Source: Metabacillus indicus LMG 22858 (GTDB lineage Bacteria > Bacillota > Bacilli > Bacillales > Bacillaceae). Taken from it: a DNA stretch of 64,000 nucleotides. Both the position numbers and the translations under genes were made by a program. A model generated the notes under the pieces. It was not told where the DNA came from and ran no database searches. It saw nothing but the letters and a program-made list of their open reading frames with translations. Positions 45,951 to 55,600 of this stretch are shown piece by piece; position 1 is the first letter of the stretch; every line of letters starts with the position of its first letter. Location of the stretch: the NCBI RefSeq assembly GCF_000708755.2, contig NZ_JGVU02000001.1, positions 124,001 to 188,000 of the forward strand, in the 5' to 3' direction.

Positions 45951-46730
45951 ATGAAAAAATTGGATGTAAAGCTTGCATTGTTTATTGGAGTTATATGTTT
46001 TGGAGCAGGTTTTTTGCTCCTGCCTTACCAATTAGAGACTTTAAAGTCAGCGCTTCCGCAAAACGAGTTTGAGAAGATGACAGCGGATATGCCGATGGTG
46101 ATTACGTCTCTGGCTTTTTCCGCGCAGCTGTTTGTTATGAGTTTCCTGTTAGCCTGGGCAGGGTTTAACCTTGCTCGGAAAACGGGTTTTTCGTTTGACA
46201 TTCTGCAGTCCTTTTTTGAAAAAGGGCAAAAGAAATCGTTCGGGGGTAAACCTTTCTTGCTTGCAGTCTTTTTTGGAGTGATAACAGGATTCCTTATTGT
46301 TGCTTCGGATCGTTTTTATTTTGAAAGCCGCATTCCTCAATTAAATGAGTACAGCCCCGAATTCTCATGGCTTGGTTTGGCTGCGGGTGTAATAGGGGGA
46401 GGCGTTTTTGAAGAAACGCTTCTTCGCCTGTTTTTTGTCTCCTTTCTTGTTTGGGGATTCCGCAAGATTCTAAAGACAGATAACAAGGCAGTTTATTTGG
46501 CGGCCATCCTCATAGCTGCTTTGGGATTTGCTGCGCTGCATTTGCCCTTTACATCCGTCGTGTTCGGGGAGCTGACAGGGTTAATCGTGTTCAGAAGCTT
46601 TTTGCTTAATGGCATCGGTGGAATTTTCTTCGGTTATCTCTATTGGAAAAAAGGATTCGAATACGCAATCATTTCTCATATGTTTGCCCATATTTCCATG
46701 CAGCTGCTGTTTATTCCACTATTCTACTAA
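45951..46730 (+). CDS. CPBP-family intramembrane protease-like protein
   Basis: The 259-residue membrane protein has about six helices and the CPBP (Abi) motifs: EETLLRLFF near 155-163, GFAALHLPFTS near 198-208 and SHMFAHISMQLL near 242-253. CPBP proteins include CAAX prenyl-protease relatives and bacteriocin self-immunity proteins. It lies between a regulator and an ABC transporter pair, consistent with peptide or drug resistance. GGGGGGAA lies upstream of ATG 45951. Confidence 0.82.
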   Translation: MKKLDVKLALFIGVICFGAGFLLLPYQLETLKSALPQNEFEKMTADMPMVITSLAFSAQLFVMSFLLAWAGFNLARKTGFSFDILQSFFEKGQKKSFGGKPFLLAVFFGVITGFLIVASDRFYFESRIPQLNEYSPEFSWLGLAAGVIGGGVFEETLLRLFFVSFLVWGFRKILKTDNKAVYLAAILIAALGFAALHLPFTSVVFGELTGLIVFRSFLLNGIGGIFFGYLYWKKGFEYAIISHMFAHISMQLLFIPLFY

Positions 46731-46754
46731 TGGGAGAAAAGGAGATTTACAAAT

Positions 46755-47678
46755 ATGATTAACGTCACGGGTGCATCAAAATCGTTCGGCAGTCACTCAG
46801 TGCTGAATGATGTGAATTTTAAAGCGGAAGAAGGGAGGATTATCGGGCTGCTCGGTCCGAACGGTGCGGGAAAGACAACGTTTATCCGGATCCTGAACGG
46901 CGTCATCAAACCTGACAGCGGCGAAATCTCCATTTTTGGTCATGATCCTGCCACAAGCGGAGATGAGATCAGGAAACTGTCAGGTGTTGTGACAGAAAGT
47001 GCCGGCCTATATCACCAGTTAAGCGGACAGGAGAATCTCTCTTTTTTTGCTGATTTATACGGCGTAAAAGAAAAAGCGAGAACGGCAGAGCTGCTTGAGC
47101 TTTTTGATCTTGCCGAACATAAAGACAAACCGGCCGGAACCTACAGCACAGGCATGAAAAAACGCCTTGCTCTCGCGAAAGCACTGCTGCATAAACCAAA
47201 GCTTCTTTACTTAGATGAGCCGACAAACGGACTGGACCCGGACGGCATCAAGATGGTCCTTTCCTATTTAAAAAAATATAACAAAGAAACAGGTACAACC
47301 ATCATTATCTGTTCCCATGTTCTTCATCAGCTGGAACCTGTCTGTGACTCTTTTGCGTTCCTTGAAAACCGGACGATTGTTGAACAGGGCACGGTATTTG
47401 AGCTTTCAGATAAATACTTGAAGGATGTCAAAGTAAGGGTGTTAACGGAGCCGGCTATGATACAAAGGGATGCAGCCAGTTTTCCTTTTGACCAGCTGAA
47501 ACCGGGAGAAGCGGTATTTACTCTGCCTTCTAAAGAACACATTTCAGGACTGCTGAAGGAACTATTAAAAAAGCATTCTATTTATTCCGCTGAGATGGTA
47601 AACAGCGGACTTGAGGCCATCTATTTTAAAGTAAGGGAGAAGCACAATGAACAGCACAATCATGAAGGCCATCATTAA
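46755..47678 (+). CDS. ABC transporter ATP-binding protein (NatA/CcmA type)
   Basis: The 307-residue ATPase has Walker A GPNGAGKT (near 35), signature YSTGMKKRLALAKAL (near 130), Walker B LLYLDEPTNGLDP and the H-loop CSHVLHQ. The C-terminal ~80 residues form an accessory domain. The end EQHNHEGHH is His-rich, but this stretch is encoded where the frame overlaps the permease gene by 32 bp, so it may be a by-product of the overlap. It powers the permease encoded next. Confidence 0.88.
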   Translation: MINVTGASKSFGSHSVLNDVNFKAEEGRIIGLLGPNGAGKTTFIRILNGVIKPDSGEISIFGHDPATSGDEIRKLSGVVTESAGLYHQLSGQENLSFFADLYGVKEKARTAELLELFDLAEHKDKPAGTYSTGMKKRLALAKALLHKPKLLYLDEPTNGLDPDGIKMVLSYLKKYNKETGTTIIICSHVLHQLEPVCDSFAFLENRTIVEQGTVFELSDKYLKDVKVRVLTEPAMIQRDAASFPFDQLKPGEAVFTLPSKEHISGLLKELLKKHSIYSAEMVNSGLEAIYFKVREKHNEQHNHEGHH

Positions 47679-48474
47679 AAAAGACTTGAGAGACATTATC
47701 CGCAGCAAGAATCTGTTTGCCGTACTGATCATTATCCCTGTTCTTTTTTCAAGCGTCATCCCTGCAGCCATTCTTTCTGCCGCTCTCTTTTTAGATCTTG
47801 AGGAACTTGCCGGGAGTGACGCGGAGAGGATGATCTCGAGCTTCATGACCCAGCTGAACCGGGAAAGCATTGCTTTTGAGACAGTTGAACAGCAGTTTGT
47901 CTTTTTATTTTTAAATTACATGCTTCCATCTCTTTTTCTTCTCGTTCCCATTATCACAGCAAGCGTAGTCGCTGCGAACAGCTTTGTTGGCGAAAAAGAG
48001 CGGAGAACACTTGAGAGCCTGCTGTTTTCGCCAGTGTCTGTCAAAACGCTGTTTGTAAGCAAAATCATTGGATCGTTTCTGCCATCGCTGCTTGTATCGT
48101 TAGCAAGTTTTGTTCTAAGCGGGATAATTATCAACAGTCTCGGGTATCAGCTGTACGGACAAATGATCTTCCCGTCCGCCAACTGGCTAGTTCTTATTTT
48201 CTGGCTGTCTCCGATGGTTTCCCTGCTGACAGTCCTGCTGAACGTGCTGATCTCTTCACGGGTGAAGACGTATCAGGAAGCGCAGAACATCGGAGGGGTT
48301 ATCGTCCTGCCGGTGGTGGCAATGATGGCCGGCCAGGCAAGCGGACTCTTTCTCGTCGGAGCTGGTGTTACCTTTTTAATCGGGCTTGGCCTGCTCCTTG
48401 TTAATCTGCTGCTGGTAAGCAGAATGGCAAAGTTCAGCGACCGGTATATGCTGTTTGAGAAGCAGATTCATTGA
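47647..48474 (+). CDS. ABC-2 type exporter permease
   Basis: The 275-residue permease has about six membrane helices (near 25-50, 80-105, 130-155, 180-205, 215-235 and 240-265) and resembles ABC-2/NatB-type subunits. AAGGGAGA lies 6 nt before the ATG, inside the ATPase gene. With the ATPase it would form an exporter; substrate unknown. Its stop is followed immediately by repeat array D. Confidence 0.83.
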   Translation: MNSTIMKAIIKKDLRDIIRSKNLFAVLIIIPVLFSSVIPAAILSAALFLDLEELAGSDAERMISSFMTQLNRESIAFETVEQQFVFLFLNYMLPSLFLLVPIITASVVAANSFVGEKERRTLESLLFSPVSVKTLFVSKIIGSFLPSLLVSLASFVLSGIIINSLGYQLYGQMIFPSANWLVLIFWLSPMVSLLTVLLNVLISSRVKTYQEAQNIGGVIVLPVVAMMAGQASGLFLVGAGVTFLIGLGLLLVNLLLVSRMAKFSDRYMLFEKQIH

Positions 48475-48960
48475 TATTGAAAATTGGAGAGTTGAATAGT
48501 GCCATCAAGCAGGGAGATTTGGAGGTTGATGGCACTTATCCGGAAGAATAGAACCCTCAAACAGAGTAATCTCAGAGTTGATGGCACTTATCCGGGAGAA
48601 AGGGACCATCAAGCGGAGCAAACACAGACTTGATGGCACTTATCCGGGAGAATAGAACCCTCAAACAGAGTAATCTCAGAGTTAATGGCACTTATCCAGA
48701 AGAATATAACCCCCAAGCAGAGAAATCTCAGAGTTGATGGCACTTATCCAGCAGAAAGGAACCCCCAAGCAGAGAAATCTCAGAGTTGATGGCACTTATC
48801 CGGCATAATAGAACCCTCAAGTGGAGAAATCCGAGAGTTGATGGCACTTATCCGGCAGAATGGAACCCTCAAGCGGAGAGAACTCAGAATTGATGGCACT
48901 TATCCGGCATAATAGAACCCTCAAGCGGGGAGATTTCAGAGTTGATGACACTAATCAAAC
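48471..48960. repeat. Intergenic tandem repeat array D (about ten 52-bp units)
   Basis: The anchor TTGATGGCAC occurs at 48526, 48578, 48630, 48682, 48734, 48786, 48838, 48890 and 48942, each exactly 52 bp apart; a degenerate unit begins at the permease stop. Arms are TTGATGG and CC(A/C)TCAA about half a unit apart, with a linker around GCAGAG…CTCAGAG. The array ends 17 bp before the next gene, so any promoter of that gene must be inside it. Confidence 0.9.
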
Positions 48961-48976
48961 AAGGGAGAGCGAATAA

Positions 48977-49540
48977 ATGGATACAGCTATACTTGTACTT
49001 GATATTCAAAAGGGCTTTATCAGCCAAAAAGCTCGAATGCCCGCAGCAGCACATCAAATAGAACCGATGCTGGAGAATGTAAATGACATTGTGAAGAAAG
49101 CTGATCATAAAAAAATACCTGTAGTTTATATTGGCAATGAATATGAACCAAGACAATTCATGGCCAATTTTTTAACGAAAAAATCAGCATTAAAAGGGAG
49201 CGAGGGTGCTGAGCTGGATGAGAGGCTTCTGAGGGTGAATGATTGTTATTTTTCAAAAAGCAAATCAAGTGCATTAAGCAATCCGGAGCTTGTTTCCTAT
49301 TTAACGGCTAACAGAGTTAAACACTTAGTGATTGTTGGTTTATTTGCAGAAGCCTGTGTGGCTGCAACTGCACTCGATGCCATCCGCAGGCGATTCACTG
49401 CAGCAGTTGTAAAAGATGCAATAGCAAGCATGAGTGATGCAAGGAAAGAGAAGTCTTTAAAGTACATGCATTCAAAAGGGGCTGCAATCATTGATTCCTC
49501 TCAGTTATTCAAGAATACCTTCATGGAAAACTTGGGATAG
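48977..49540 (+). CDS. Isochorismatase-family cysteine hydrolase
   Basis: The 187-residue protein has the isochorismatase fold with its triad: Asp9 (VLDIQKGF), Lys94 (YFSKSKSSAL) and Cys127 (GLFAEACVAATALDA). Family members cleave C-N or vinyl-ether bonds (nicotinamidase, ureidoacrylate hydrolase, N-carbamoyl hydrolases). The substrate is unknown. GGGAGA precedes the ATG. Confidence 0.88.
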   Translation: MDTAILVLDIQKGFISQKARMPAAAHQIEPMLENVNDIVKKADHKKIPVVYIGNEYEPRQFMANFLTKKSALKGSEGAELDERLLRVNDCYFSKSKSSALSNPELVSYLTANRVKHLVIVGLFAEACVAATALDAIRRRFTAAVVKDAIASMSDARKEKSLKYMHSKGAAIIDSSQLFKNTFMENLG

Positions 49541-49607
49541 TTCTTTAAAGTTTCTGTCAATCAAATCGTACCGGGCGAACTGGTCCTCAGACTGTATAAC
49601 TATAAAA

Positions 49608-49640
49608 CAACCCCCGCTGATAGATCAGCGGGGGTCTTTA
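49608..49640. terminator. Bidirectional terminator, isochorismatase/SurA-like
   Basis: ACCCCCGCTGA and TCAGCGGGGGT form a perfect 11-bp stem around TAGA, with A- and T-runs at the sides. Confidence 0.85.
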
Positions 49641-49642
49641 CA

Positions 49643-50410
49643 TTAAATCTTTAGATCAATCTTTGCATTTTTCTTAAGTTCTTCCACTTTTTGAGCCAGA
49701 AGCTCCTGTTGTTTTTGCTGTTTGAGCGATTGCTCGATTTGCGGTTTTACTTCCTCAAGCTTAGGTACTTCCTGTTTTGCTGCTTTTCCTTGCTCTGCGT
49801 ACTGGTCATACGTTTTTTGGATCTCTTCATCAGAGATTTCACCTGCAGGCACTTCTTTTTCGATATATTGTCTGAATTTAATGTCATCGGCAATCTGCGA
49901 CTCAAGAGTTTTCATGTCCATGCCTGATTTTTTGAGTGCTGCTTCAAATTCTTTTTCTGTTTTGAATTGTTTTTTCGTTTCATCAAGCTGTTTTTTTACG
50001 TCTTCATCAGATGCTTTGTAGCCTTTTTTGTCGGCTTCCTGCATAAGAAGGGTTTGTCCTACCAAGCTGTCAAGCGTCTGCTTTTTCACTTGTTCGGCAG
50101 CTTCCTTGGACGTTGGATCCTGGCCCATTTGCTGCATTTGTCCTTGAGTTGCCTGAAGGACGCTGTTGTAGTCTTTTCCAAGAATCTTTTCATCATTAAC
50201 GAGAGCGACCGTCTTCTTTTCATCCACTTGCTGTTTTTCTAATTTTTTCTGCATTTCTTCCATTTGCTTTTGCTGTTCCTTCTGCTGATCGGTTTCGGCT
50301 GTTTTTGCTTTATTTTCCGTTTTAGCCTCTTTGCTTTCTTCGTTGCCTCCGCATGCGGCTAAAACAACGGCCATCAGACCTGTTATGAGTGAAAACATTA
50401 TTTTTTTCAT
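49643..50410 (-). CDS. SurA-N-domain lipoprotein (PrsA/SurA-like chaperone)
   Basis: The 255-residue lipoprotein (VLAAC lipobox, Cys near 20) has a Lys/Glu/Gln-rich coiled linker and a SurA-type N-terminal chaperone fold (about 75-200; VALVNDEKILGKDYNSVL, GQTLLMQEADKKGYKASDEDVKKQL, LESQIADDIKFRQYIEK). The parvulin rotamase domain of PrsA/SurA is absent; the C-terminus is a long charged helix. It probably helps folding of secreted proteins at the membrane surface. The second of two ATGs has the better 7-nt spacing from AAGGAG. Confidence 0.85.
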   Translation of the reverse strand: MKKIMFSLITGLMAVVLAACGGNEESKEAKTENKAKTAETDQQKEQQKQMEEMQKKLEKQQVDEKKTVALVNDEKILGKDYNSVLQATQGQMQQMGQDPTSKEAAEQVKKQTLDSLVGQTLLMQEADKKGYKASDEDVKKQLDETKKQFKTEKEFEAALKKSGMDMKTLESQIADDIKFRQYIEKEVPAGEISDEEIQKTYDQYAEQGKAAKQEVPKLEEVKPQIEQSLKQQKQQELLAQKVEELKKNAKIDLKI

Positions 50411-50612
50411 CATCGATCTCCTTCCTTTAAGCTAGAAGTATAATTTTTTCTAAAAAAAATCATCTAGTGCGCATTATAAAGGAAATGAATTGAAAAAGAA
50501 ACCTTATGGGGCAGTTGTAACGAGATGTAATAAGATTGAAACCTTTTTTACGGGCAATATGATGCCGGAAGATATGTTAGAATATGGGTATTGAAAAGGG
50601 GGAATCAATCAT

Positions 50613-50981
50613 ATGGGAAAAGTGGTCGGTTTTGAATTAAGCAGCCAACATCCGGAAAAAGCGGCAGCATTTTATGAAGCGGTATTCGGATGGGAATCAG
50701 GGGAACCGGTTTGGGACTATAGAGAAGTAAAGACTGGACAGGTTGCAGCTGAAATTACCGGGGGAATCAGCAAAGGACCGGAGGATTTTCCTCATGGAAC
50801 TAGAATCCAGATAGAAGTAGATTCTATTGATCAGACACTTGCCGCTGCAAAAAGGAATGGAGCTGTTATCGTCAGAGAGAAAATGGAATTTGACGATTTT
50901 TATCTTGCTTATGCAACAGACCCTGCAGGTATTGGGTTTGGTCTGATTGAAAGAAAGAATTCTTTACATAAAGGAGATTGA
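50613..50981 (+). CDS. VOC-family (glyoxalase-like) protein
   Basis: The 122-residue protein is one vicinal-oxygen-chelate domain (FELSSQHPEKAAAFYEAVFGWE, YATDPAGIGFGLIE). The family spans glyoxalases, dioxygenases and antibiotic-binding proteins; this one cannot be placed. The start follows AAGGGGG. Three bases separate it from the thioesterase gene. Confidence 0.82.
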   Translation: MGKVVGFELSSQHPEKAAAFYEAVFGWESGEPVWDYREVKTGQVAAEITGGISKGPEDFPHGTRIQIEVDSIDQTLAAAKRNGAVIVREKMEFDDFYLAYATDPAGIGFGLIERKNSLHKGD

Positions 50982-50984
50982 CCA

Positions 50985-51494
50985 ATGGCTAAACTGCCTC
51001 CAAAACCATGCTCAGAATCACGCGTTTTTCAAACAAACCGCGTGCTGCCTCCTGATACAAATAATCATCAGACCCTGTTTGGAGGAAAGCTGATGGCCTA
51101 TATCGATGTTGTCGCATCCATTTCAGCATCCAAGCACTGCAGAACAGAATGCGTCACTGCCTCAATGGATTCGGTTGATTTCCTGCACCCGATCCGTCCG
51201 GCAGATGCGGTCCATCTTGAATCATTTGTGACATTCACTGGAAGGTCGTCAATGGAAGTGTTTGTAAAAGTAACAGCAGAGGATTTAAAAAGCGGGAAAT
51301 CAAAGGTCGCAGCAACAAGCTTCATCACGTTCGTCTCACTTGACGAAAATGGCCGGCCAAAAGAAGTTCCTGCTGTCTTTCCGGAATCTGATGAGGAAAA
51401 ATACTTATTTGCAACAGGTGATGAGCGCTCGCAGATCAGAAAATCAAGAAGAAAAGCAAGCATTGCCTTCTCTGAACAAATTAAACAATATTGA
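50985..51494 (+). CDS. ykhA: Acyl-CoA thioesterase (YkhA-like, hotdog fold)
   Basis: The 169-residue hotdog protein has the acyl-CoA thioesterase pattern NHQTLFGGKLMAYIDVVASISASKHC near 26-52 with the catalytic Asp in YIDVVA, and VDFLHPIRPADAVHLES. It hydrolyses acyl-CoAs to free acid and CoA. AAAGGAG precedes the ATG. It is in an operon with the VOC gene and probably the following GNAT (10 bp). Confidence 0.87.
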   Translation: MAKLPPKPCSESRVFQTNRVLPPDTNNHQTLFGGKLMAYIDVVASISASKHCRTECVTASMDSVDFLHPIRPADAVHLESFVTFTGRSSMEVFVKVTAEDLKSGKSKVAATSFITFVSLDENGRPKEVPAVFPESDEEKYLFATGDERSQIRKSRRKASIAFSEQIKQY

Positions 51495-51504
51495 GGAATC
51501 ATTC

Positions 51505-52047
51505 ATGTCTATTCTATACAGAAGACTTCTTGCAGAAGAGGTAAAACCAGGCATGCTCGACCATTTTGTCAGGGATCAGAAAACAGTTCGGGTATGGTAT
51601 GCGGAAAATGGCCAGTTCAGGGAAAAGGAAGATTCTTTTACCGATGATTGGGACCGTGAAAAGAAGAATGAAGTCATTCAATCCCTCAGGCAATGCATGC
51701 GGGCTGGAGGAACTGTCATTGGCGCCTTCCTGGGAGAGCACCTGATAGGTTTTGCCGCGGTTGAAGGAAAGAAGTTCTGGAGAAGCCTGCACTATCTTGA
51801 ACTGTCATACATTCATGTCTCAAAAGATACGCGGGGGAGAGGGACAGGTCTTGAGCTTTTTAAACTTGCCTGCACAAATGCCAAACAAATGGGTGCTGAA
51901 AAACTGTACATTGGCGCACATCCATCCGTGGAAACACAGCATTTTTACCGGAAAGCGGGCTGCGTCCCTGCTAAAGAAATTAATGGGGAGATTTACAGCC
52001 GCGAGCCGCTGGATCTCCAGCTTGAAGTGTCACTTGATCCTTTTTAA
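51505..52047 (+). CDS. GNAT acetyltransferase
   Basis: The 180-residue protein is a GNAT domain (LSYIHVSKDTRGRGTGLELFKLACTNA near 94-120; HPSVETQHFYRKAGCVPA). Substrate unknown. ATG 51505 has GAGGA 7 nt upstream; the open frame extends into the thioesterase gene but is antiparallel to nothing functional there. Last gene of a VOC-thioesterase-GNAT run; its stop lies in a terminator. Confidence 0.83.
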   Translation: MSILYRRLLAEEVKPGMLDHFVRDQKTVRVWYAENGQFREKEDSFTDDWDREKKNEVIQSLRQCMRAGGTVIGAFLGEHLIGFAAVEGKKFWRSLHYLELSYIHVSKDTRGRGTGLELFKLACTNAKQMGAEKLYIGAHPSVETQHFYRKAGCVPAKEINGEIYSREPLDLQLEVSLDPF

Positions 52048-52060
52048 GGATCTTTTTTTG
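52036..52060 (+). terminator. Terminator overlapping the GNAT stop codon
   Basis: GATCCTT and AAGGATC pair around TTT and are followed by seven T. The TAA stop (52045-52047) lies within it. Confidence 0.8.
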
Positions 52061-52084
52061 TTTGAATTCTTAACAGAATCTTCA

Positions 52085-52161
52085 TTGACTTTTTCACTAC
52101 TGCGCCATATAGTTAAATACGTTAAAAGTTAAATTGTTGAACTATTAATTTTTTGATAGTT
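52085..52161 (+). promoter_or_regulatory. marR-MMPL promoter and operator
   Basis: TTGACT (52085-52090), 17 bp and TATAGT (52108-52113) form a strong promoter. AACTAT-10 nt-ATAGTT (52140-52161) is an inverted repeat between the start site and the gene, and GTTAAAT-like repeats lie just before it. A MarR autorepression site is the likely reading. Confidence 0.55.
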
Positions 52162-52192
52162 GGCGCACAAGACACCAAAGGAGGTATTGAGC

Positions 52193-52660
52193 ATGTCATG
52201 CAGCAAAATTACGGAGCTTGTTGACCGGTACATAGCGGTTTCCTATTCTGTGACGAATAACGCGGAAACGCTTGTAAAAGAACAAATCGGCAGTGATCTG
52301 ACAAATGATCAGCACTATATGCTGAGATATATGAGTCAGGCAAAGACCTGCACATCGACTGAACTGGCAGCTGCTTTTAATGTGAAAAAAAGTGCCATAA
52401 CGGCCATCATTACACGTCTTCATGAAAAGGGACTGATTGAACGCGACCGGGATGAAAATGACCGCCGAGTGGTTTACTTAACCCTGTCTGATAAGGGGCA
52501 TGAGCTGTTTGAAAAAGCGGAAAACCGCATACATACGCTCGTGGAATCATTTATTAATAAATTTGATCCCGAAGAAATCACGCAGTTTATTGAAACCTAT
52601 GAAAAGCTGAACAGACTTCTGCTTGAAAACAAAGAACATCATACGGGGGAATCTGAGTGA
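52193..52660 (+). CDS. MarR-family regulator
   Basis: The 155-residue protein is a MarR winged helix (STELAAAFNVKKSAITAIITRLHEKGLIERDRDENDRRVVYLTLSDKG near 60-107). It resembles B. subtilis YdgG, which lies upstream of the MMPL gene ydgH in the same arrangement. AAAGGAGG is 8 nt from the ATG. Its TGA overlaps the GTG of the transporter gene. It probably represses the pair until a toxic ligand binds. Confidence 0.88.
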   Translation: MSCSKITELVDRYIAVSYSVTNNAETLVKEQIGSDLTNDQHYMLRYMSQAKTCTSTELAAAFNVKKSAITAIITRLHEKGLIERDRDENDRRVVYLTLSDKGHELFEKAENRIHTLVESFINKFDPEEITQFIETYEKLNRLLLENKEHHTGESE

Positions 52661-55600
52661 ATACGATTATTAAACAAAAATGGCTTGTCCTGATTCTTTG
52701 GATTGCTGTGGTTGCCGGACTGCTGTTTACAGCTCCGAACATGGCGGACCTGGTCCGGGAGAAGGGCCAGATTGATGTTCCGGAGGGCTATTCCTCTTCC
52801 TATGCATCTGAAATTCTTGATGAGGTGCAAAAAGAAGAAGGCGGGGAAGATTCAAGTTCGGTGGCTCTTGTCTTTTACAGTGAGAAAAAGCTGACGAAAT
52901 CAGAGATTTCCGAAGCTGAAAAGGCAATCCGCACGCTTGAAATGGAAGAAGATAAACTCGGTATAACCGAAATTCTCACCCATTTTAACGAAGAAAGCCT
53001 CAAAGAACAGCTTGTCTCAAAAGACGGCAAAGCCATTCTTGCATCTGTCAACGTTGCATGGAACGACCGCGAACCGGAAGAAGTGAGAGATGCTCTCTAT
53101 GAAGCAATCAGCGATGTGAACGTTGATTATGACTACACCGGCAACTGGATGATCAATGAAGATTTGATCAAGAGCTCTGAAGAAGGGTTGAAAAAGACAG
53201 AGGGCATCACGGTGATCTTTATACTCGCAGTGCTACTTCTCGTCTTCAGATCGATCATCGCGCCTATTATCCCGCTTCTTGCGGTAGGCTTTACGTATCT
53301 TGCTTCACAGTCTATCGTTTCGTTTTTAGTAGATTCATTGGATTTTCCTATTTCTAATTACACACAAATTTTCCTTGTAGCCGTTCTCTTTGGAATCGGA
53401 ACAGACTACTGTATTTTGATTCTGAGCAGGTTTAAAGAAGAACTTGCCACAAGTGAGACGGTGACTGATGCCATTGTGGCTACGTATAAAAATGCCGGTC
53501 GGACGGTCTTTTTCAGCGGCGTTGCCGTCATGATCGGCTTTGCTGCCATCGGATTTTCACAGTTTAAACTCTACCAGTCTGCATCGGCGGTTGCAGTCGG
53601 TGTGGCTGTGCTGCTTATCGCGTTATTTACGATCGTGCCGTTTTTCATGGCCGTGCTTGGCGGGAAGATTTTCTGGCCGTCCAAAAGCAAAGCAGAACAC
53701 GGGGAAAGCAGACTTTGGAGCATCCTCGGCAGATTCTCGCTTGCCCGCCCGCTGCTCTCCCTGCTAATCGTTGCAGCGATTTGCGTGCCGTTTTTGGCCG
53801 TTTATGACGGCGAACTGTCATTTGATTCTCTGGAAGAAATCAGCGGGGATGTATCCTCGATCAAGGCATTTAATGCCATCGCTGACAGCTTCGGCCCGGG
53901 TGAATCAATGCCCACACAGATCGTGATGCAAAATGACGAGGAAATGGATTCAGCAGAATATGCAGCATTGGCCGAAAAAATCAGTCAGGAGGTCGAAAAA
54001 GTCGACCTTGTTGATAATGTCCGGTCTGTTACCCGCCCAGCGGGAGAGCCGATTGAAGATTTCTTTGTAGCCAAACAGGCGGAAAACCTGAGTGATGGAC
54101 TTGGCGACGGCAAAGAAGGAATTGATGAAATCAGCAAAGGATTAAACGAAGCCGGCAGTGAACTGTCAAAATCACAGCCGCAGCTGAATGACGCAACAGA
54201 AGGAATTAACGGATTGATCTCGGGAACGTCTGAACTCCAGTCGGGCATTAATGAGGTTCAGTCAAATCTCGTAAAAATTGAAGACGGTATCCGCCAAGGC
54301 AGTGCCGGCTCGGCGCAAATCAAAGATGGGCTTTTGAAAACGAAGTCAGAGCTGGAAAAGCTTTCGGCAGGGTATGATTCGCTGTTGAAAGGGTACAATG
54401 AAGCTGGCACAGGGATAGGAACACTGTTAGCAGAATACGCTAAAATTGAAAATGGACTTGCGGCTGTAAACAGTGCCGTGGCTCAGATTCAGCCTGAAGA
54501 TTTTGCTGATTTAGAAGGTAAATATCTTGGAATAAAAGATGAACCTCAATACAAGGAGATAAAAGGGGGCGCTCTTACTGCAGCAGATGCACTTCCTGAT
54601 CTTTCTGCAGGTGTTGCAGAGCTTAACAAAGGTTTAGCTGGTGCATCAGCAGGAATATCCAAGGCAAACACAGGCTTCACCCAGGCAAACAACGGCCTTG
54701 CCCAGTTCCCGGGGGGTATCGATGCTCTTATAAAAGGAATCGATCAGCAGCTTGCAGGACTCAATCAGCTTGCTGACGGGCAGGGGCAAATTGCCGGAAA
54801 CATGCCGAAGCTTGCAAACGGTCTTGGAGAAGTCAATTCCGGTCAAAAGCAGCTGCTTGACGGGTTTGGTGATCTTGGCGGCCAGCTGGGTCAGCTGACG
54901 GACGGCTTAAATCAGAGTGCCGACGGGCTTAACCAAGTATCAGACGGAATCGGCTCTGCTCAGGATTACTTGACCGGCCTTTCAAAGTCCTCGGACCAAA
55001 ATGGTTTCTATCTCCCTGAGGAGGTTCTTGACAGCAAGGAATTTGCACAGGCGCTTGACGCCTATATGTCTGAGGACAGGAAAACGATGACGCTTGATGT
55101 GGTGTTTGAAGCAAGCCCGTATTCCAATGAAGCGATTGAACAAGTACCGGAGATTAAAGAGGCTGTAAGCCGTGCTGTAAAAGATACAAAGCTTGAGAAT
55201 GCAGATGTGGCGGTAGGCGGCATTACAAGCACGAACGCAGATTTGAGTGCTGTTTCTGCACAGGATTACTCGCGTACAGTTATTCTGATGCTTGTGGGAA
55301 TCTCTATTATTCTCATCTTTATGTTCCGCTCTCTGATTATGCCAATCTACATTATTGGCTCACTCGTGTTAGCCTACTTTACATCCATGGCGATCAACGA
55401 AGTGATTTTTGTAGACATTCTTCAGTACACAGGCATAAGCTGGGCAGTTCCGTTTTTTGGATTTGTTATTCTTGTTGCGCTTGGCGTCGACTACAGTATT
55501 TTCCTGATGGACCGTTTCAATGAATACCGCGATCTGTCAGTCGGCGAAGCAATGCTGATGTCTATGAAAAAGATGGGGACAGTTATCATTTCAGCAGCCG

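Noticed and set aside
46755-48474. A bacteriocin or lantibiotic immunity cluster (CPBP plus ABC exporter)
   Set aside because: CPBP and NatAB-type genes occur in immunity clusters, but no precursor peptide or modification enzyme gene is visible nearby.
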